A DNA stretch of 64,000 bases from Limanda limanda (Eukaryota > Chordata > Actinopteri > Pleuronectiformes > Pleuronectidae), in the NCBI RefSeq assembly GCF_963576545.1, contig NC_083644.1, positions 24,193,893 through 24,257,892 on the forward strand, written 5' to 3'. A program made the translations under genes and the position numbers. This document shows positions 1-11,155 of this stretch, in pieces. The first letter of the stretch is position 1. Every line of letters begins with the position of its first letter. The notes below the pieces were generated by a model. It made no database searches, had not been told where the DNA came from, and was given only the letters and a program-made list of their open reading frames with translations.

Positions 1-48
1 AATTATAGGGTGCTCACATACCTGGTCAGATGAACACACAACACGTAC
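1..48 (-). other. lpp: lpp intron fragment at the left edge
   Basis: Start of the intron that follows the LIM3a exon. The donor GTACGT is at 48-43. Only 48 bases are visible and nothing else is recognised. Confidence 0.85.
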
Positions 49-169
49 CTCACAGCGGTAGCACTGCACGTGGAAGTCGCGGTCCAGGGCCACAATACGG
101 ACGGTCTCCTCCTGGCCCGGCGCTGGCATTATAGGCTCAGAGCACACACAGCAGCGTGGAGCGAATTTC
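49..169 (-). CDS. lpp: lpp internal exon, first part of LIM domain 3
   Basis: This 121-bp exon has a TTCTCACAG acceptor and a TGTGAG/GTACGT donor. The first base completes the lysine codon begun in the LIM2 exon, and 40 codons follow, ending in phase 0. The peptide reads [19 protein letters not shown], then [20 protein letters not shown] and E. It supplies the first zinc finger of LIM3 (C-x2-C in CCVC, H-x2-C in HVQC) and the first cysteine of the second finger. The rest of LIM3 and the carboxyl-terminal PDZ-binding tail, which in known LPP proteins binds Scribble, must lie in a last coding exon below base 1. No defect is visible. Confidence 0.95.
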
Positions 170-2706
170 CTGTGAGAATGAACAGAATATAATCAGAATA
201 TAATGTGACATTATGTCATCTTTCATTTGAGACAAATGCACTTTTTGAGTGGGGAACTCTCCTTATTCACTATTCGGCAGAGACAGGTTTTCAGTGACTG
301 TATGCAACACAAGCACCATTATGATTTTAGATTAATTTGACTGTTGGTGCAACATTTCTATCGGAGCCTAAGCTTACAACAAGAAAACTAAGAATAAACT
401 GATAATCCCAACAATTGAGAAGCTGGAATAAAAGATGTTTGACCTTTGCATTACACATTTTGCCATAAGCATTTCAACTGACTGTAATATTTCTTCGTGT
501 TATATTATAGTGGTAGTAGGGGTCAGAAGGACAAGGTTATCCAGAAATTCAAATGAGCTAAATATGAAAAAATGACCGATTCATATGCAGACATTGGATT
601 TGTATGAATCCTCAGATTTCTCTTCAACCCCTCAGGTTTGGGAATCACTGCACTGATGATCCATCCGTTTTTGTTTGATTTGTTCACACAAGAGCAAAAA
701 TAAGAAACCAAACCATTCAGCGAGGTCATCATGTTTAGGATGTATCAGATATCCCCCTCCAGGGTTCGCCTGCCAATCACATCCATTTATTTAAAATGGG
801 GCAGGTCTGATTATTATGACTGACAGAGGAGAGCCTCAGCAACAGGGCTGTGACAGTATTAAATAACTTCAATGGTTTATGTTCTCAAAAATAAGAACAA
901 ACAAGTGGACTTACAATGTTTGTTGATACACAACCTCACACCTTTTGTCACTCGGATTGGTTGTGGTTCAATTCAATCATGACCAGAGGCATTTTGGAAA
1001 AGCAAAGGAATGAAGCTTGATGCTGAGCTTGCAGCATTTCTTTTAAGTTAAAAGCTGTTAATGCTAATGTTGGATATGTAGCAATAGCAAAAACTAACAT
1101 ATAGGCCTTTTAATTATTTAACAGCTCACTAGGACGAAACTAAAAGATAAATCTGCTCTTCTCTGAAATACTTCATTTAAATAGAATGTTTTGAGGAAAT
1201 GTCTACAAATAGTGAGACTATAACAAATATTGTAACTGACTCTCACAGCAACATTTACAGAACAAGCCTTCAAACTGGTAACTTTGGAAATGCCTTTAAC
1301 AGGAAGAGGTCGATCTAGTAATAGATTTAATGAGGATATGAGACGCACGCTAGGATCTCAGGTCCCGTCCACTGGCCGGACGCTGAGTAGCAAAAATACA
1401 CTCTTCTACAAGCGCATTCAGTGCCTGACAATCCTAAACAGAAAAAGCTCCGGCGTGACTGTTCCTCGACACAGAGGGCTACGCTGCTGAGGTCACACTT
1501 GTCAGGTGGAATTAAACAACAGCCCAGCGCAGCCACTCCGTACAGCAAATGCTGTGCACTCACAGCAAGAGCCAGTTGTTTACTTCTGTTTCCCTTCTGG
1601 TCACTGAGTCAGGGAACATTTCTGGTAAGGTGGCGGTTGTGCAATCAGAGTGTGACACAATGGCAGGAATTTACTATTAAATTCATGCCCACTGCTGCAT
1701 CTCATAAGGTCAGTGGGCTTGTGAAATGGTTTGCAGTATTTCAAGAAAAGGAAGCAAGAAGATCCGTATTAACACAACTTCCATATATATATATATATAT
1801 ATATCATTTTGTATGTCAATAAGGGATACTGAAGCAGCTTGGTTGTATGACCATCTTATAATGTTAGCTAACAGTAACACATCAGGGAGACACAAAGCAA
1901 CCTTAGCATTTGTTTTTCACGTGTCTGGACAATGAGGACAGATGAAAGACACATGTATTCTCCATGGAGCAGAGGAGTCTGCAGAGTTCATCACTTTAGG
2001 TGATTTTGGACGCATGCTAGTTACTTGCCTAATTTGAAGTTTGAGAAGAGGATGTGTTTAGTTTAGTAAAACTGCAAACAACTAGCATCGGCGACAGGTA
2101 TTTAATGGGTCTATAAAGCATGTTAACGTAGGATTACAGCTACCAACAGATTTTGGAGGCTGTGACTGTTAGCAGCACCTCAGATGTCCTGTGCTCAGTT
2201 GAAGCCTTCGCTTAGTGCCATCATTAAATAAATACAAAATCCAGGCATAGCAGCAGCCTGCTATTAACCAAACTGCAATATAAACAATCAACAAAATCGT
2301 TTTCCTCTTAAGTATTTGGAGGTTGTGAAACGGCAATCAAACCTTACTCCAGCCAAAAGTTCATCATATAGTAACTCTTTGGTTTGGTCTCCACCAACTC
2401 CTGGGGGAATTATCTGACCCAAAGCTAGTTGTTTAGTGCTGATATAGTTGGTAGATCAGAAACTTGATTTCACTGTAAACTGCTGAAGTTGTAGTGAAGC
2501 AGACAGATGCAGCCACATAACGTTTAAGGCTGTAAAAACAAATCAATCAATGAGATAAAAATAGGAACAACGGAGGCAGATGATAATTCTTGGGTTCATC
2601 AACACGTGACCCCTTTTCTTTTTATACACAGTTATTTGATTGGTTGTTAATAGAAAACAAATTGATTGGTGCAGCTTTAAATCGGATGAAATCTTGAATG
2701 CCATAC
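170..2706 (-). other. lpp: lpp intron between LIM2 and LIM3a exons (2,537 bp)
   Basis: Shortest complete intron in the window, bounded by GTATGG and CTCACAG. Apart from an AT microsatellite at 1783-1804 I recognise nothing in it. The open frames near 1118-1935 are short, overlap on both strands and have no family motif, so I read them as chance. Confidence 0.85.
1783..1804. repeat. AT microsatellite
   Basis: Eleven AT units. It creates the repeated Tyr-Ile in overlapping chance frames on both strands. Confidence 0.9.
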
Positions 2707-2885
2707 TTGTGAAAGTCCTCGATGCAGTGGATGTGGTTGGAAGCGTCGACGGTGAACGGGATGCCGTCCAGGCTGCGGTGGCACACCACGCAGGTGAAGC
2801 AGTGAGGGTGGTAGGCTTTCCCTGTAGCCCGCAGGATGCGCTCCATGATGGGCTTACTGCAGATGTTGCAGGTCTCAAGGGTGTT
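2707..2885 (-). CDS. lpp: lpp internal exon, LIM domain 2
   Basis: This 179-bp exon has a TTTCTGCAG acceptor and a CACAA/GTATGG donor. It starts in phase 0 and ends with two bases (AA) that join G of the next exon to encode lysine. The peptide begins NTLETCNICSKPIMERILR and continues with HPHCFTCVVC and HCIEDFHK. This gives the LIM ligands C-x2-C, H-x2-C, C-x2-C and C-x2-D. The SKPIMERILRATGKAYHPHC stretch is almost invariant in LPP from fish to mammals. The open frame on the complementary strand over the same bases is only a shadow of this conserved exon. Confidence 0.96.
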
Positions 2886-3734
2886 CTGCAGAAACAAACA
2901 CACACACACCCACATGTTTACACAACAAACCATGAATGGACTGATTCTCATGACTCATTTTCCATGGGCCTTTAAGTGCTTGTGCACTAATTTACACAGC
3001 ATGAAAGCTTTGTTAAAATCTCCTGCGTTTCTTTGTGAATTTAAACTTCCCGTTTCCTGTGTTACACTCGTGGTGGCTCTCTTTCCACTGGAGCCTGTGC
3101 CACAAATAAATCCTTGCTCGCTACCTTTAGCTCGGCTGTCCTCAGATGCCTCTGAAGCTGAAGGAATCTGATTAGCACTCTCCTCGAAACACAAACACAG
3201 TCATTTATCAGTTGCCCTCAACCACACTCCATCCTCCCATATGCAAGAGTGTGAGCAGTAAATATTTCCACTTTGTGATGACTGCAGGTTTTCTGCAGCC
3301 AGGCGACTGGGCAAGTGGCCCACAAATGAGGGGGTTGGGGGGTTAGACGTGGCGGCCGCCCGCCTCTGACTTATCTGTGGCATCTCTCTTCTTAATATCT
3401 GCCGGGAGACGCCATTCGTTATTTCGATATTTTATAAGTAATGACCGCCTCTCTAAACAGCAATGCAATTACAGGGGGATGGATATATCATGTGAGTGTG
3501 ATCAGTGTGCGGCCTGATGTGGCTGTGTGTGAGCTGATGGGCTTCGCTGTCCCTGCAGCTTGCTCAGGCATTTCCTGGATCTCTGTGTGTCTCTCTTCTC
3601 CCCCCTTCTTTCTGCGCTTGGCTGAGCTAAAGAGTTCACGGTTCAGCTGTTCCCATTGGCTCCCACTGTAGTAGTGAGCTGCCTCAGTGTTTCCAAACAC
3701 AGCTCGGGGTGTGTAGCAACACTGTGCTGCGTCA

Positions 3735-3905
3735 TCAGCTGCCTCCCAGACGTGCCGCCGGGTCCTGCCGTTTAAAATGACACTTTGGTGACCGCTCGGC
3801 TGAGATAAACTCTGAGCCATTCGCCGTCCGGCTGCGGAGGACGCGCAGTGACATTTGTAGTATATATGCTAATGAGCGGAGCGTCTTCCGAGGACGAGGT
3901 TCAGT
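3735..3905. promoter_or_regulatory. CpG-rich patch, possible intronic regulatory element
   Basis: A stretch with many CpG in otherwise CpG-poor intron. It includes GTGCCGCCGGGTCC, CGTCCGGCTGCGGAGGACGC and a POU-like ATGCTAAT near 3868. A GCGGCCGC site lies 390 bp to the left. No transcript is recognisable. Confidence 0.3.
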
Positions 3906-4330
3906 GAAACTACAATGTGAAACAGTTTCTGACATGAGTCTGTGTGGTGCCATTCTGTGACTTTTGCTTCTCAGGCCTCCTCACAACACCATCATGTGCC
4001 ACTGAAGATGAGAGCAGCTGATGTATGACTCCAGGCTGGAGTGAAGTGGTTTGAAAAATAGCCGTTTCTTCAAAGCACTCTTGGAGAGGCATTATTTCAT
4101 GAAAAGCAATGTGCGCAGACAAGCTCTGGATCCTTATTTATTTATTTCCCCCTCCAAGACGGTAATAGAAATAAACATTATTCCCAGGGCAACATTTGTG
4201 TATAAACAATGTCCATATTGCAATCCTGCTGGATCCTGGAAGTGGAATAAAGCCTTTAATGAGCTCGCTGCACTGAACCCTTGAGGTTTGCCTCACACAC
4301 GCACACAGAGGCAGAGCGAGGTAGAGGTAG

Positions 4331-4337
4331 AGCGAGG

Positions 4338-4368
<31 letters not shown>
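4331..4368. repeat. GA microsatellite
   Basis: Interrupted GA/GGGA tract. Confidence 0.85.
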
Positions 4369-4863
4369 TATATTTGCAACCTGAGAATGTGAGTGAGATA
4401 CCGAGGCCAAACAGCACTAAAGCATCCTCAACTCTTACTCATCTGTCTGGATTTCCACTTACTTATTCTCATCTGTCCTTCATGTGGGAATACCTTGCCC
4501 TTGTTTAGCTTAACTAGAGCATATGATTTCACAGCACACACTTCCTCCAGGCCATTGTAATGAGTACAGTACTCAAAAGACAAAATTTCTCTCTTTCTCC
4601 CTGATGGTAATATTCTATGACCTCAATTCATTCATTTTGCTCAGCCTCCATTGTTTTGCTTTTATTTAATTCACTCGTGACTCCTATTATTTGATGTTAG
4701 GTAACATTTACTAGCGCTGTTACAGAAACCTGGGTCTGATGTCAAAATAGAAGACGTGCAGAAATTTGGTCAGTGTCTGGGTGCAACCTCCACAGATGCT
4801 TGAGGAAATTCTGCATAAATCACTTCAAGCCCTTTGTCACACATCCAGGTCCTTTGCAGATGG

Positions 4864-4875
4864 CCACTAGAGGGC
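4864..4875 (+). promoter_or_regulatory. CTCF-like motif
   Basis: CCACTAGAGGGC matches the vertebrate CTCF core. Binding is inferred from the motif only. Confidence 0.35.
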
Positions 4876-5544
4876 TGTATATGTCTGCAGATGTCCGGGT
4901 TTAGCTTTTCCCCTGACTAAATGTGATGTATTCAAGCATATGTATTCTTTTTTTTCCCCTCTCTCTCCCTCATACATTTCTCTAAGTGTTTGCCCAGAAG
5001 GCTAAACAAATGTCTAGGCAGATGAGGTAAAGTGAATTTAGGTCAGACAGCCTCTTGCTGAACTGAGGGGTGAGTGGAGTGCTCTAAAGTCAATTGTGGC
5101 CCCCTTTTCTCATCTTGAGCTGTTTCTTTTGCCACAAAGTGCTCCCACGCTCTCACACCAAACAGACCCCAGCCAAGGCTCCCCACTATTTAGCAACAGG
5201 CCCCCAAACAACATTTGACACAGCTGTCTGTTAGAATGAGGATTGTGATGGCAAACAAAGCATTGAAGAGGGAGTTAAGAGGTCCCATGTGCTTTGCTCC
5301 GAACGTGAGACACAGGCCTGACGGACTGAGAAAGAAACACAGATGGTTAAATAACACACACACATACAAATCCAAGTAATTTTGTGTTACTCAAAATAAG
5401 CTCAAAATCTGTTACTTGATTGTATCAAATGATGAATGAATCTGATTGTAGACACGTTATCATAAATAAGTTATTTTGAACAAATAACAAATACTTAAAA
5501 TAAGTAAAAATTTGAGCCGAAACATATATTATTTTACCAAATTA

Positions 5545-5880
5545 TCTGATTATCTCAGTTAATCGATTAGTTGTTATTTGGTCTATAAAACTGAAGACAA
5601 TTGTGTGTAACACCCAATTTAATTTCCAAAAGCCCATAGTCAGACAAGTTTCTTTAATATCTTTGGGTCAACTAATAATCTAAAAGTCAAATGTTCAGTT
5701 TATAATGCAACACAGAATAAAACTACAAATCCTCACGCATGGAGGCTGGAACCATCGCATGTTTTGGATTTTTGTTTGTGTACTTATGTAAATAATAGTC
5801 AATTAACCAAAATAGACAAGCTTATTTCTCATTTTCATTGTAAATCAAAATATAACAAATAATTGAGTTTACACTATGTC
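5545..5880 (+). repeat. dispersed teleost repeat (TTAATCGATTA family)
   Basis: Begins near the TTAATCGATTAG at 5560-5571. It continues through GGTCTATAAAAC, a CAAATCCTCAC / GGAGGCTGGAACCA block (5729-5753) and a terminal stretch with GTCAATTAACCAAAATAG. These blocks come in the order I know from a widespread percomorph repeat whose ends carry ATTAATCGATTA motifs. It is non-coding and diverged; the family name is not certain. Confidence 0.55.
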
Positions 5881-6144
5881 ATTTTTTCAGCAATGCTGGA
5901 ACAAATCTGATGTAACAGCGAACAGCTGGAAATCCGCTGTGGCATATTGCTAACTTGAAGCTGTTCTTCTCCGACCACATCAACACAAATTTTTATACCT
6001 ATCTGTTCTTTTTTTTTCACGTGGCCGAGTCGGGCTGACAGGAGGCAGGCTGGAGTTCAGTGAGACTGCACGCGATTTATGACCTGGCATGCTGAACTCA
6101 GAGTGGGCCAAATTTACAGATGATCTGATTCAGTGTGTTTGCGA

Positions 6145-6147
<3 letters not shown>

Positions 6148-6181
<34 letters not shown>
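6148..6181. repeat. GT microsatellite
   Basis: About 17 uninterrupted GT units. Confidence 0.9.
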
Positions 6182-6185
<4 letters not shown>

Positions 6186-6879
6186 CGCCTGCACCTTCAA
6201 AGAATGTGCTCGTTGGTGCCAGGCCATGCTGTGTGAATTAACTACACCCTACTGAGGGTGGTTCTGCGTTTTCTAACAAGGGCTTGTTCGAAAGACAAAT
6301 CTGCTGCAGCGTTTGGTTTCCTCCGCAGTGAATAAGAGATTCTGACTCGGTCGTGAACTATGAGTCAAATCACTGACCCTCCTACGTCCCAAGGGAAGGT
6401 GTCTGTTGACTTAATGAACCTCGACAAGGAGCCTTTCTCCCTTTTTATTGCTTAGTATGGGTCAATCAAGCAGGACAAAGAAAATCTTTTTTATCTACAA
6501 TTATATAATTATGCACTCAGGTGGTATTTCAACAGAAAGTGCTACAACGTAAAAGAAGGGGAGAGATGAGCGGGAAAGGGGAGAGATTAGTGGCAAAGGA
6601 GAGAGATGTGGAAACTATGACGCATAATGAGAGATACTATAGAGAAAGTGTGAGAAAGTTACAAACTGCACGGCTCAACAAAACTGACGTCACGATACCA
6701 TGAAAGTCTTATCAAACTGTAAAGGAGCAGCTTCACACTTTGAATATAAATAACGGAGTTGACATATAATAAACATAACCTTACTAACGGTAATAGGTAG
6801 TAGTCTAACACATGCTTTCTGATATGACAGCAGGTCTCGGTTTATTGAGTGTGGATGAGCCATCAATTACATTTAAGTC

Positions 6880-7000
6880 CTGCAGTGCAGCTGCAGCTTT
6901 ATATCTAGCAGACATATATGAGGGTGGTATCAATCTCCGCCTTTTCAACTCTCAGCAAGAAAGAGAGGAAGCACATTTTATAAAAACGTCAAATTAATAT
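6880..7000 (+). repeat. fragment of dispersed teleost repeat, copy 1 of 3
   Basis: The order GCAGACATATATGAGGGTGG, TATCAATCT, CTCTCAGCAAGAAAG, then AAAACGTCAAAT matches a teleost repeat whose consensus I recall as ending in a block with TCTCAGCAAGAAAG and ATGTCAAACTA. Related fragments lie at 14915-15055 and 61735-61830. Confidence 0.5.
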
Positions 7001-7506
7001 AAGTGGATAAATACTCTTCTGACACCTCTGACAATATAAAAACATCAAAAATAATTATTTGTTTCACTTCTTGTTTTGCTGGATGGGGGGTTGCCCTTTT
7101 TAAAAGATATTCAAATTATTTTGTTCTTAACACACTCCATCTTTTATTGTGCAACTCCCGTGACACTCGCCTGCTTCTCACCATGTTAGATCCATCAAGT
7201 TACTTAACCTTCATTACGATGCCTTCAGCTCACAGGAGATGCTTTACCATTTATTTAAAGAATCCTGTCATTAAATATACCAACTCCACGTAGTATCTGA
7301 ATTATTCCACAGCAGACTATAAACGTAAAGGTCAACACTGGATGGAAAAGCTCCCAACAGTCTGCAGTTTATATGCTGTTGTCTAAAGTGTGTTCACGAG
7401 AAAGACACAGTTTCCTTACTCACAGCTGACTTGGCTGCAGCTTCTCTTCATGCATATTTAAAAAAAGCAGATATGGAAAAACAGTCACCATGACAGTGTT
7501 TTCAGA

Positions 7507-7521
7507 CCCTAACCCTAACTT
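7507..7521. repeat. short interstitial telomere-like repeat
   Basis: ACCCTAACCCTAAC, two units of the vertebrate telomere repeat on the C-rich strand. It is too short to imply a former chromosome end. Confidence 0.6.
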
Positions 7522-7574
7522 AAGTCAGTCGTAGATCAGATAGTGGCAAACAGAAAATGCCAGAGATTTGTTTT

Positions 7575-7605
7575 GGTGGTGGTGGTGGTGGTGGGGGGGG
7601 GGGGG
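7575..7605. repeat. GGT repeat followed by G homopolymer
   Basis: About six GGT units, then 13 consecutive G. It can form G-quadruplex structure. Confidence 0.85.
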
Positions 7606-7814
7606 CCTTGAAGCTCTTCTAAGTCTCCACACATTTGTGGAGAGCCGTAGGAGCGTCACCGTTCCCTGATCTGTGGTCCGCTCAGGTCGCCAAGGCGGAG
7701 AGGTCAGTGTGTGACTGTGTGTGAGGATAACTTGAGTTTCCCTTCTGCTGGTTGGGTTCAGTGATCATGATCATCTCGCAAATCACATTCCTGCGAAGGT
7801 TAAAAAGTGAACAG

Positions 7815-7839
7815 CCCCCCCCCCCCCCCCCCCCCCCCC
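7815..7839. repeat. C homopolymer, 25 bases
   Basis: 25 consecutive C, complementary to the G run 210 bp to the left. Overlapping chance frames translate it as poly-Pro or poly-Gly. Confidence 0.85.
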
Positions 7840-8100
7840 ACCTCTCACCAGAGGCCTCTGACACCATCCCATCCCTGGCCCTTGACATTCAACTTAAATG
7901 TAATTTTATATCAGCGATTGCTTTCCAGTGCCAGGTACTCGCTCCATCTGTCTGTGCAGTTTCTCAGCATCAGCCCCCAGTGTGAGCATATGAAGATATA
8001 TTAACAGGACCTGACTCCCTTACAAAATCCTGTCACTTATAAGCATGTTATGTAAATCACCCACTCGTATCTCCTCTGCTGCCTGGATGCAGATGACTGA

Positions 8101-8120
8101 GGTGTGTGTGTGTGTGTGTT
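8101..8120. repeat. GT microsatellite
   Basis: Short run of GT units. Confidence 0.8.
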
Positions 8121-8760
8121 TTGGTTTTGTTTACGTGTGGGTGTGAGTGAGCCCGTCAGGCAGTGGAAAGTGATTCTCCTAATGGTTTGCTGACTCCCAG
8201 GATCAGTGACCTTGAAAGTATCAGCCGCGTAAATCACAGACGGAGCATTTGTGACACTCATCCGTGTGCCCGCCACTCAGGCAGGACGAGTGTGTAGAGG
8301 TTTTGATGTCTCTGACCTGGAATGGCCCTGCCTCCTCTGGGTGCAGGTCTACCCTGCCCGGCTCAGTCTGTCGGTGTAATAAATTCACACTGGGTTATGG
8401 ACGAGCGGCGCGTGTAGGATTAGGATGGCAACATGCCAGAGCCTCCTCTCCTGATTTGTTTCTTTACATTTATTTTATGTCTTGGCCTGGACACTTCATG
8501 AGCAGCCTCGGCCTCAGACGTCCTCCTCACCAGCAGCTGCTCTGCCTTTGCAGGTTACCCACAACTTTTGAAAAACTAACAAACGTCAAATGAGATTTAA
8601 ATATTCATACATTCTATTACACTCAGCTGTGTTGCTGTACTTGTTCCCAGAGATTTCTTATTTTAGCTGCGTGAGAGCGTCATTGTAAAGCCGACATGAA
8701 GGGACAGGGCCGACACAGAGATCATGCCTTACTCAGGCCTTTCTCCAAAGAATAAAAGGT

Positions 8761-8775
8761 GGCAGTAGGGGGCCC
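8761..8775 (+). promoter_or_regulatory. CTCF-like motif
   Basis: GGCAGTAGGGGGCCC is close to the CTCF core (C-A-G-N-A-G-G-G-G-G-C). Same orientation as the sites at 4864 and 29860. Motif only. Confidence 0.35.
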
Positions 8776-9018
8776 TGATCTCTCTCTCTCCAGCTTAGGC
8801 AAAGTGGCCGGCCTGCCTGACTGCCTGTCTGCCTCTGTGCTTTAAATTCAGGCTCCGCAGCAGAATGTGACCCCTCTGGACTTTGGGCAATGTCTCCTGC
8901 TCTGGTTACAGAGAGAAACTGACAAAGACCCCGGCAGTAGTTCTCTCATGGCATGAGTTAGAGTGACATTGTGGTGGGTCAGCACTGGGTCACGGATATT
9001 TTTCTCCCGCCTGCTCCT

Positions 9019-9030
9019 GGGGGGGGGGGG
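9019..9030. repeat. G homopolymer
   Basis: 12 consecutive G. Confidence 0.85.
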
Positions 9031-10839
9031 AATGCGCTTCGACAAAAAGCATGAGGACGGTTTAGGGGGCCTGGTGTTTGGAATCGCCCTCTCGTCTTTT
9101 GTCCAAACAGTGAATTCTAATAACAACACTCCGGCTTTTCATCCACTTGCTGGTGATGGATGGGACGGCTGTGTTTCCTGTAGTGCGGGTCGGTAATAAG
9201 AAATAATGACCTGCTTGAGTTTAGTGGGCTCACACCCACTGTACAGCGGAATTATACACACATATAATTGACTTGGCAATTCTGGAGACGTACTAAGATG
9301 TGAAATCCTATTCATGCAAGTGCTATCTAATTGGCTCACTCCTTTGAGGAATTAGACCGAGTTAATCACGTCTGAATATACAGAACTCAATTAGAACTCT
9401 GCAAGCTAATGCAGACAGCCATGAATATTTGATGACGAAGTCAGCAGAAAGCGAGTCTCTCTGTGTTCACGATGGTGCTACAGACGACAAGTAAAAACCA
9501 GGGTGCAAATACACCTGTCGTCCCTGCTCGGCACGTGCCAGGCTGTTCTCTTAGCAGCAGCTGTGTGGCCACATCCAGACACGCAGCACTGCCAACACCG
9601 ACTTACAGCGGCGCAACGACGAGCATATGGGGACCCTGAACGCACCATGCTGGCTGCGAGCCTCTGGATCTGACTACCTGGATATCCATCACACGGGAGT
9701 GACAGGTGTGTGGGGTGGTGTGCAGTCAATTCTAATTAGAGCCATATTACTGTCAGAGAAGCTACATTATGGGCTTTCTGTTTCTGTGTTGTGCTGTGAG
9801 TGGATGAGAAGAGAGATCATCCTCTGTGATTGAATGTATTGTATATCTCCGCTCTCAATGACAGCAGCAGCTTGAGGGGAGTTCTTGGGGGATATCCCAT
9901 TGTTAGATGGGAGAATAGTCGGATATGATGTGCTGTGGAGGACATCCATCACCAGGAGCCCCAATACAGCTGGCACCAAGCCTGTCGCCTCTGGGTGCTG
10001 TGCCACCCTCGGAAACTTCCCTTTGCTATCTCGATCGTATGATTATGGTGCGTTTGAAGTCGAGTGGAAAATTCTGTAAACACAACTGGAGCAGTAGATC
10101 CTCACCTTTTTTGTAGTGTGATGTACGCCCACATGGCTGTCAGATGAACTCAAGTATCCCTTCCCCAACAAAACATATATTTCAATTCATTTGAAGTGGA
10201 TTTTAAGTGAAGCTATAAAACATGGATGTTGTTAAAAGATTTTCGTATTTGTCAATGTTTAAGTTGGTTTGTTAAAACATTTACTTCTACTGGTAAAGCT
10301 TATATGAGATTTTTCACTTTCACCATTTATTTTACCTTTCTATCCATACATTTCAGCTCAATATTTACTTTCTTTACAAAATTATCTACATTACATTTTT
10401 TCAGCTGAATATTTCACATATGTGATCAACATATTTTGTAGACTATCAACCTGTTTATCAATAACTGTAAGCCAACAATTTCAACAATTGCTTTTGTTTT
10501 CCTACACACTCGGTAGAAAAACATGGTATTTAAAAGTAAAACGGACTCAGATTGGTTGAAATCAGCTTATTGGTGCTGGTAGCTGACTAGTTTTTGTGAC
10601 CCTTGGTGAGTTTGTGTATGTGTGTGTCCTTAAGGCAAAATGTGGTCCTGGAAATCAACTGTAGTGGGAACAGAACAAACCAGCTCACAAACAGATCCCA
10701 GTCCTGTAATAGCACTGGAGTTGAAATCGAACTAAAGAGTGAGTTCAAATATAGGTGTGGTCTGATTTATGAGGACTGAATACTTCTGTCATAGTGTAGT
10801 TATGACCTGTGAATAAGTCAAAAAGCATTTACCCCTGTA

Positions 10840-11155
10840 GGTTAACTGGTTTGTTTGTTTGTCAGCAGATTCACACAAAAACTACAGAAAGAATTTCCAC
10901 AAATTTTGGTGGAAGAATGGGACATGGATCAAGAAAACAAACATTAAATGTTGGAGCAGATTTGGACCAAGGGGCAGATCATGGGATTTCTTTAGGACAT
11001 GCTTTACAATTATGGGGGGGAAAAAAGATAAAAAAAAACTATGTTCACTGTTTTCCCAGGGAATTTTTTATGGATCTTGATGAATAATACAGACAATAAA
11101 CAGACATGTCTAAGGGACTGATATCCATGAGTGTGTGAAATTAGGTGTGAGTAGA
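10840..11155 (+). repeat. dispersed teleost repeat, copy 1 of 2
   Basis: Starts with a TTTG run and CAGCAGATTCACACAAAAAC. It continues with TTCCACAAATTTTGGTGGAA, GGGACATGGATCAAGAAA and TGGATCTTGATGAA, and ends near ATCCATGAGTGTGTGAAATT. The block order matches a repeat I recall from many teleosts. The second copy at 30035-30235 overlaps its middle and extends further 3'. The 92-codon and 73-codon frames here are chance. Confidence 0.6.

Noticed and set aside
1421..1822. 133-codon plus-strand frame
   Set aside because: Ends in the AT microsatellite, has no motif and overlaps frames on the opposite strand.
2543..2905. 120-codon minus-strand frame overlapping LIM2 in another reading frame
   Set aside because: Wrong frame for the LIM ligands and no family motif; the spliced phase of the neighbouring exons excludes it.
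2640..2975. 111-codon plus-strand frame opposite the LIM2 exon
   Set aside because: It is the complement of the conserved LIM2 coding exon; the minus strand carries the zinc ligands and splice sites.
7507..7521. Telomere-like repeat as a fossil chromosome fusion point
   Set aside because: Only two units; far too short, and CCCTAA-like strings also occur in dispersed repeats here.
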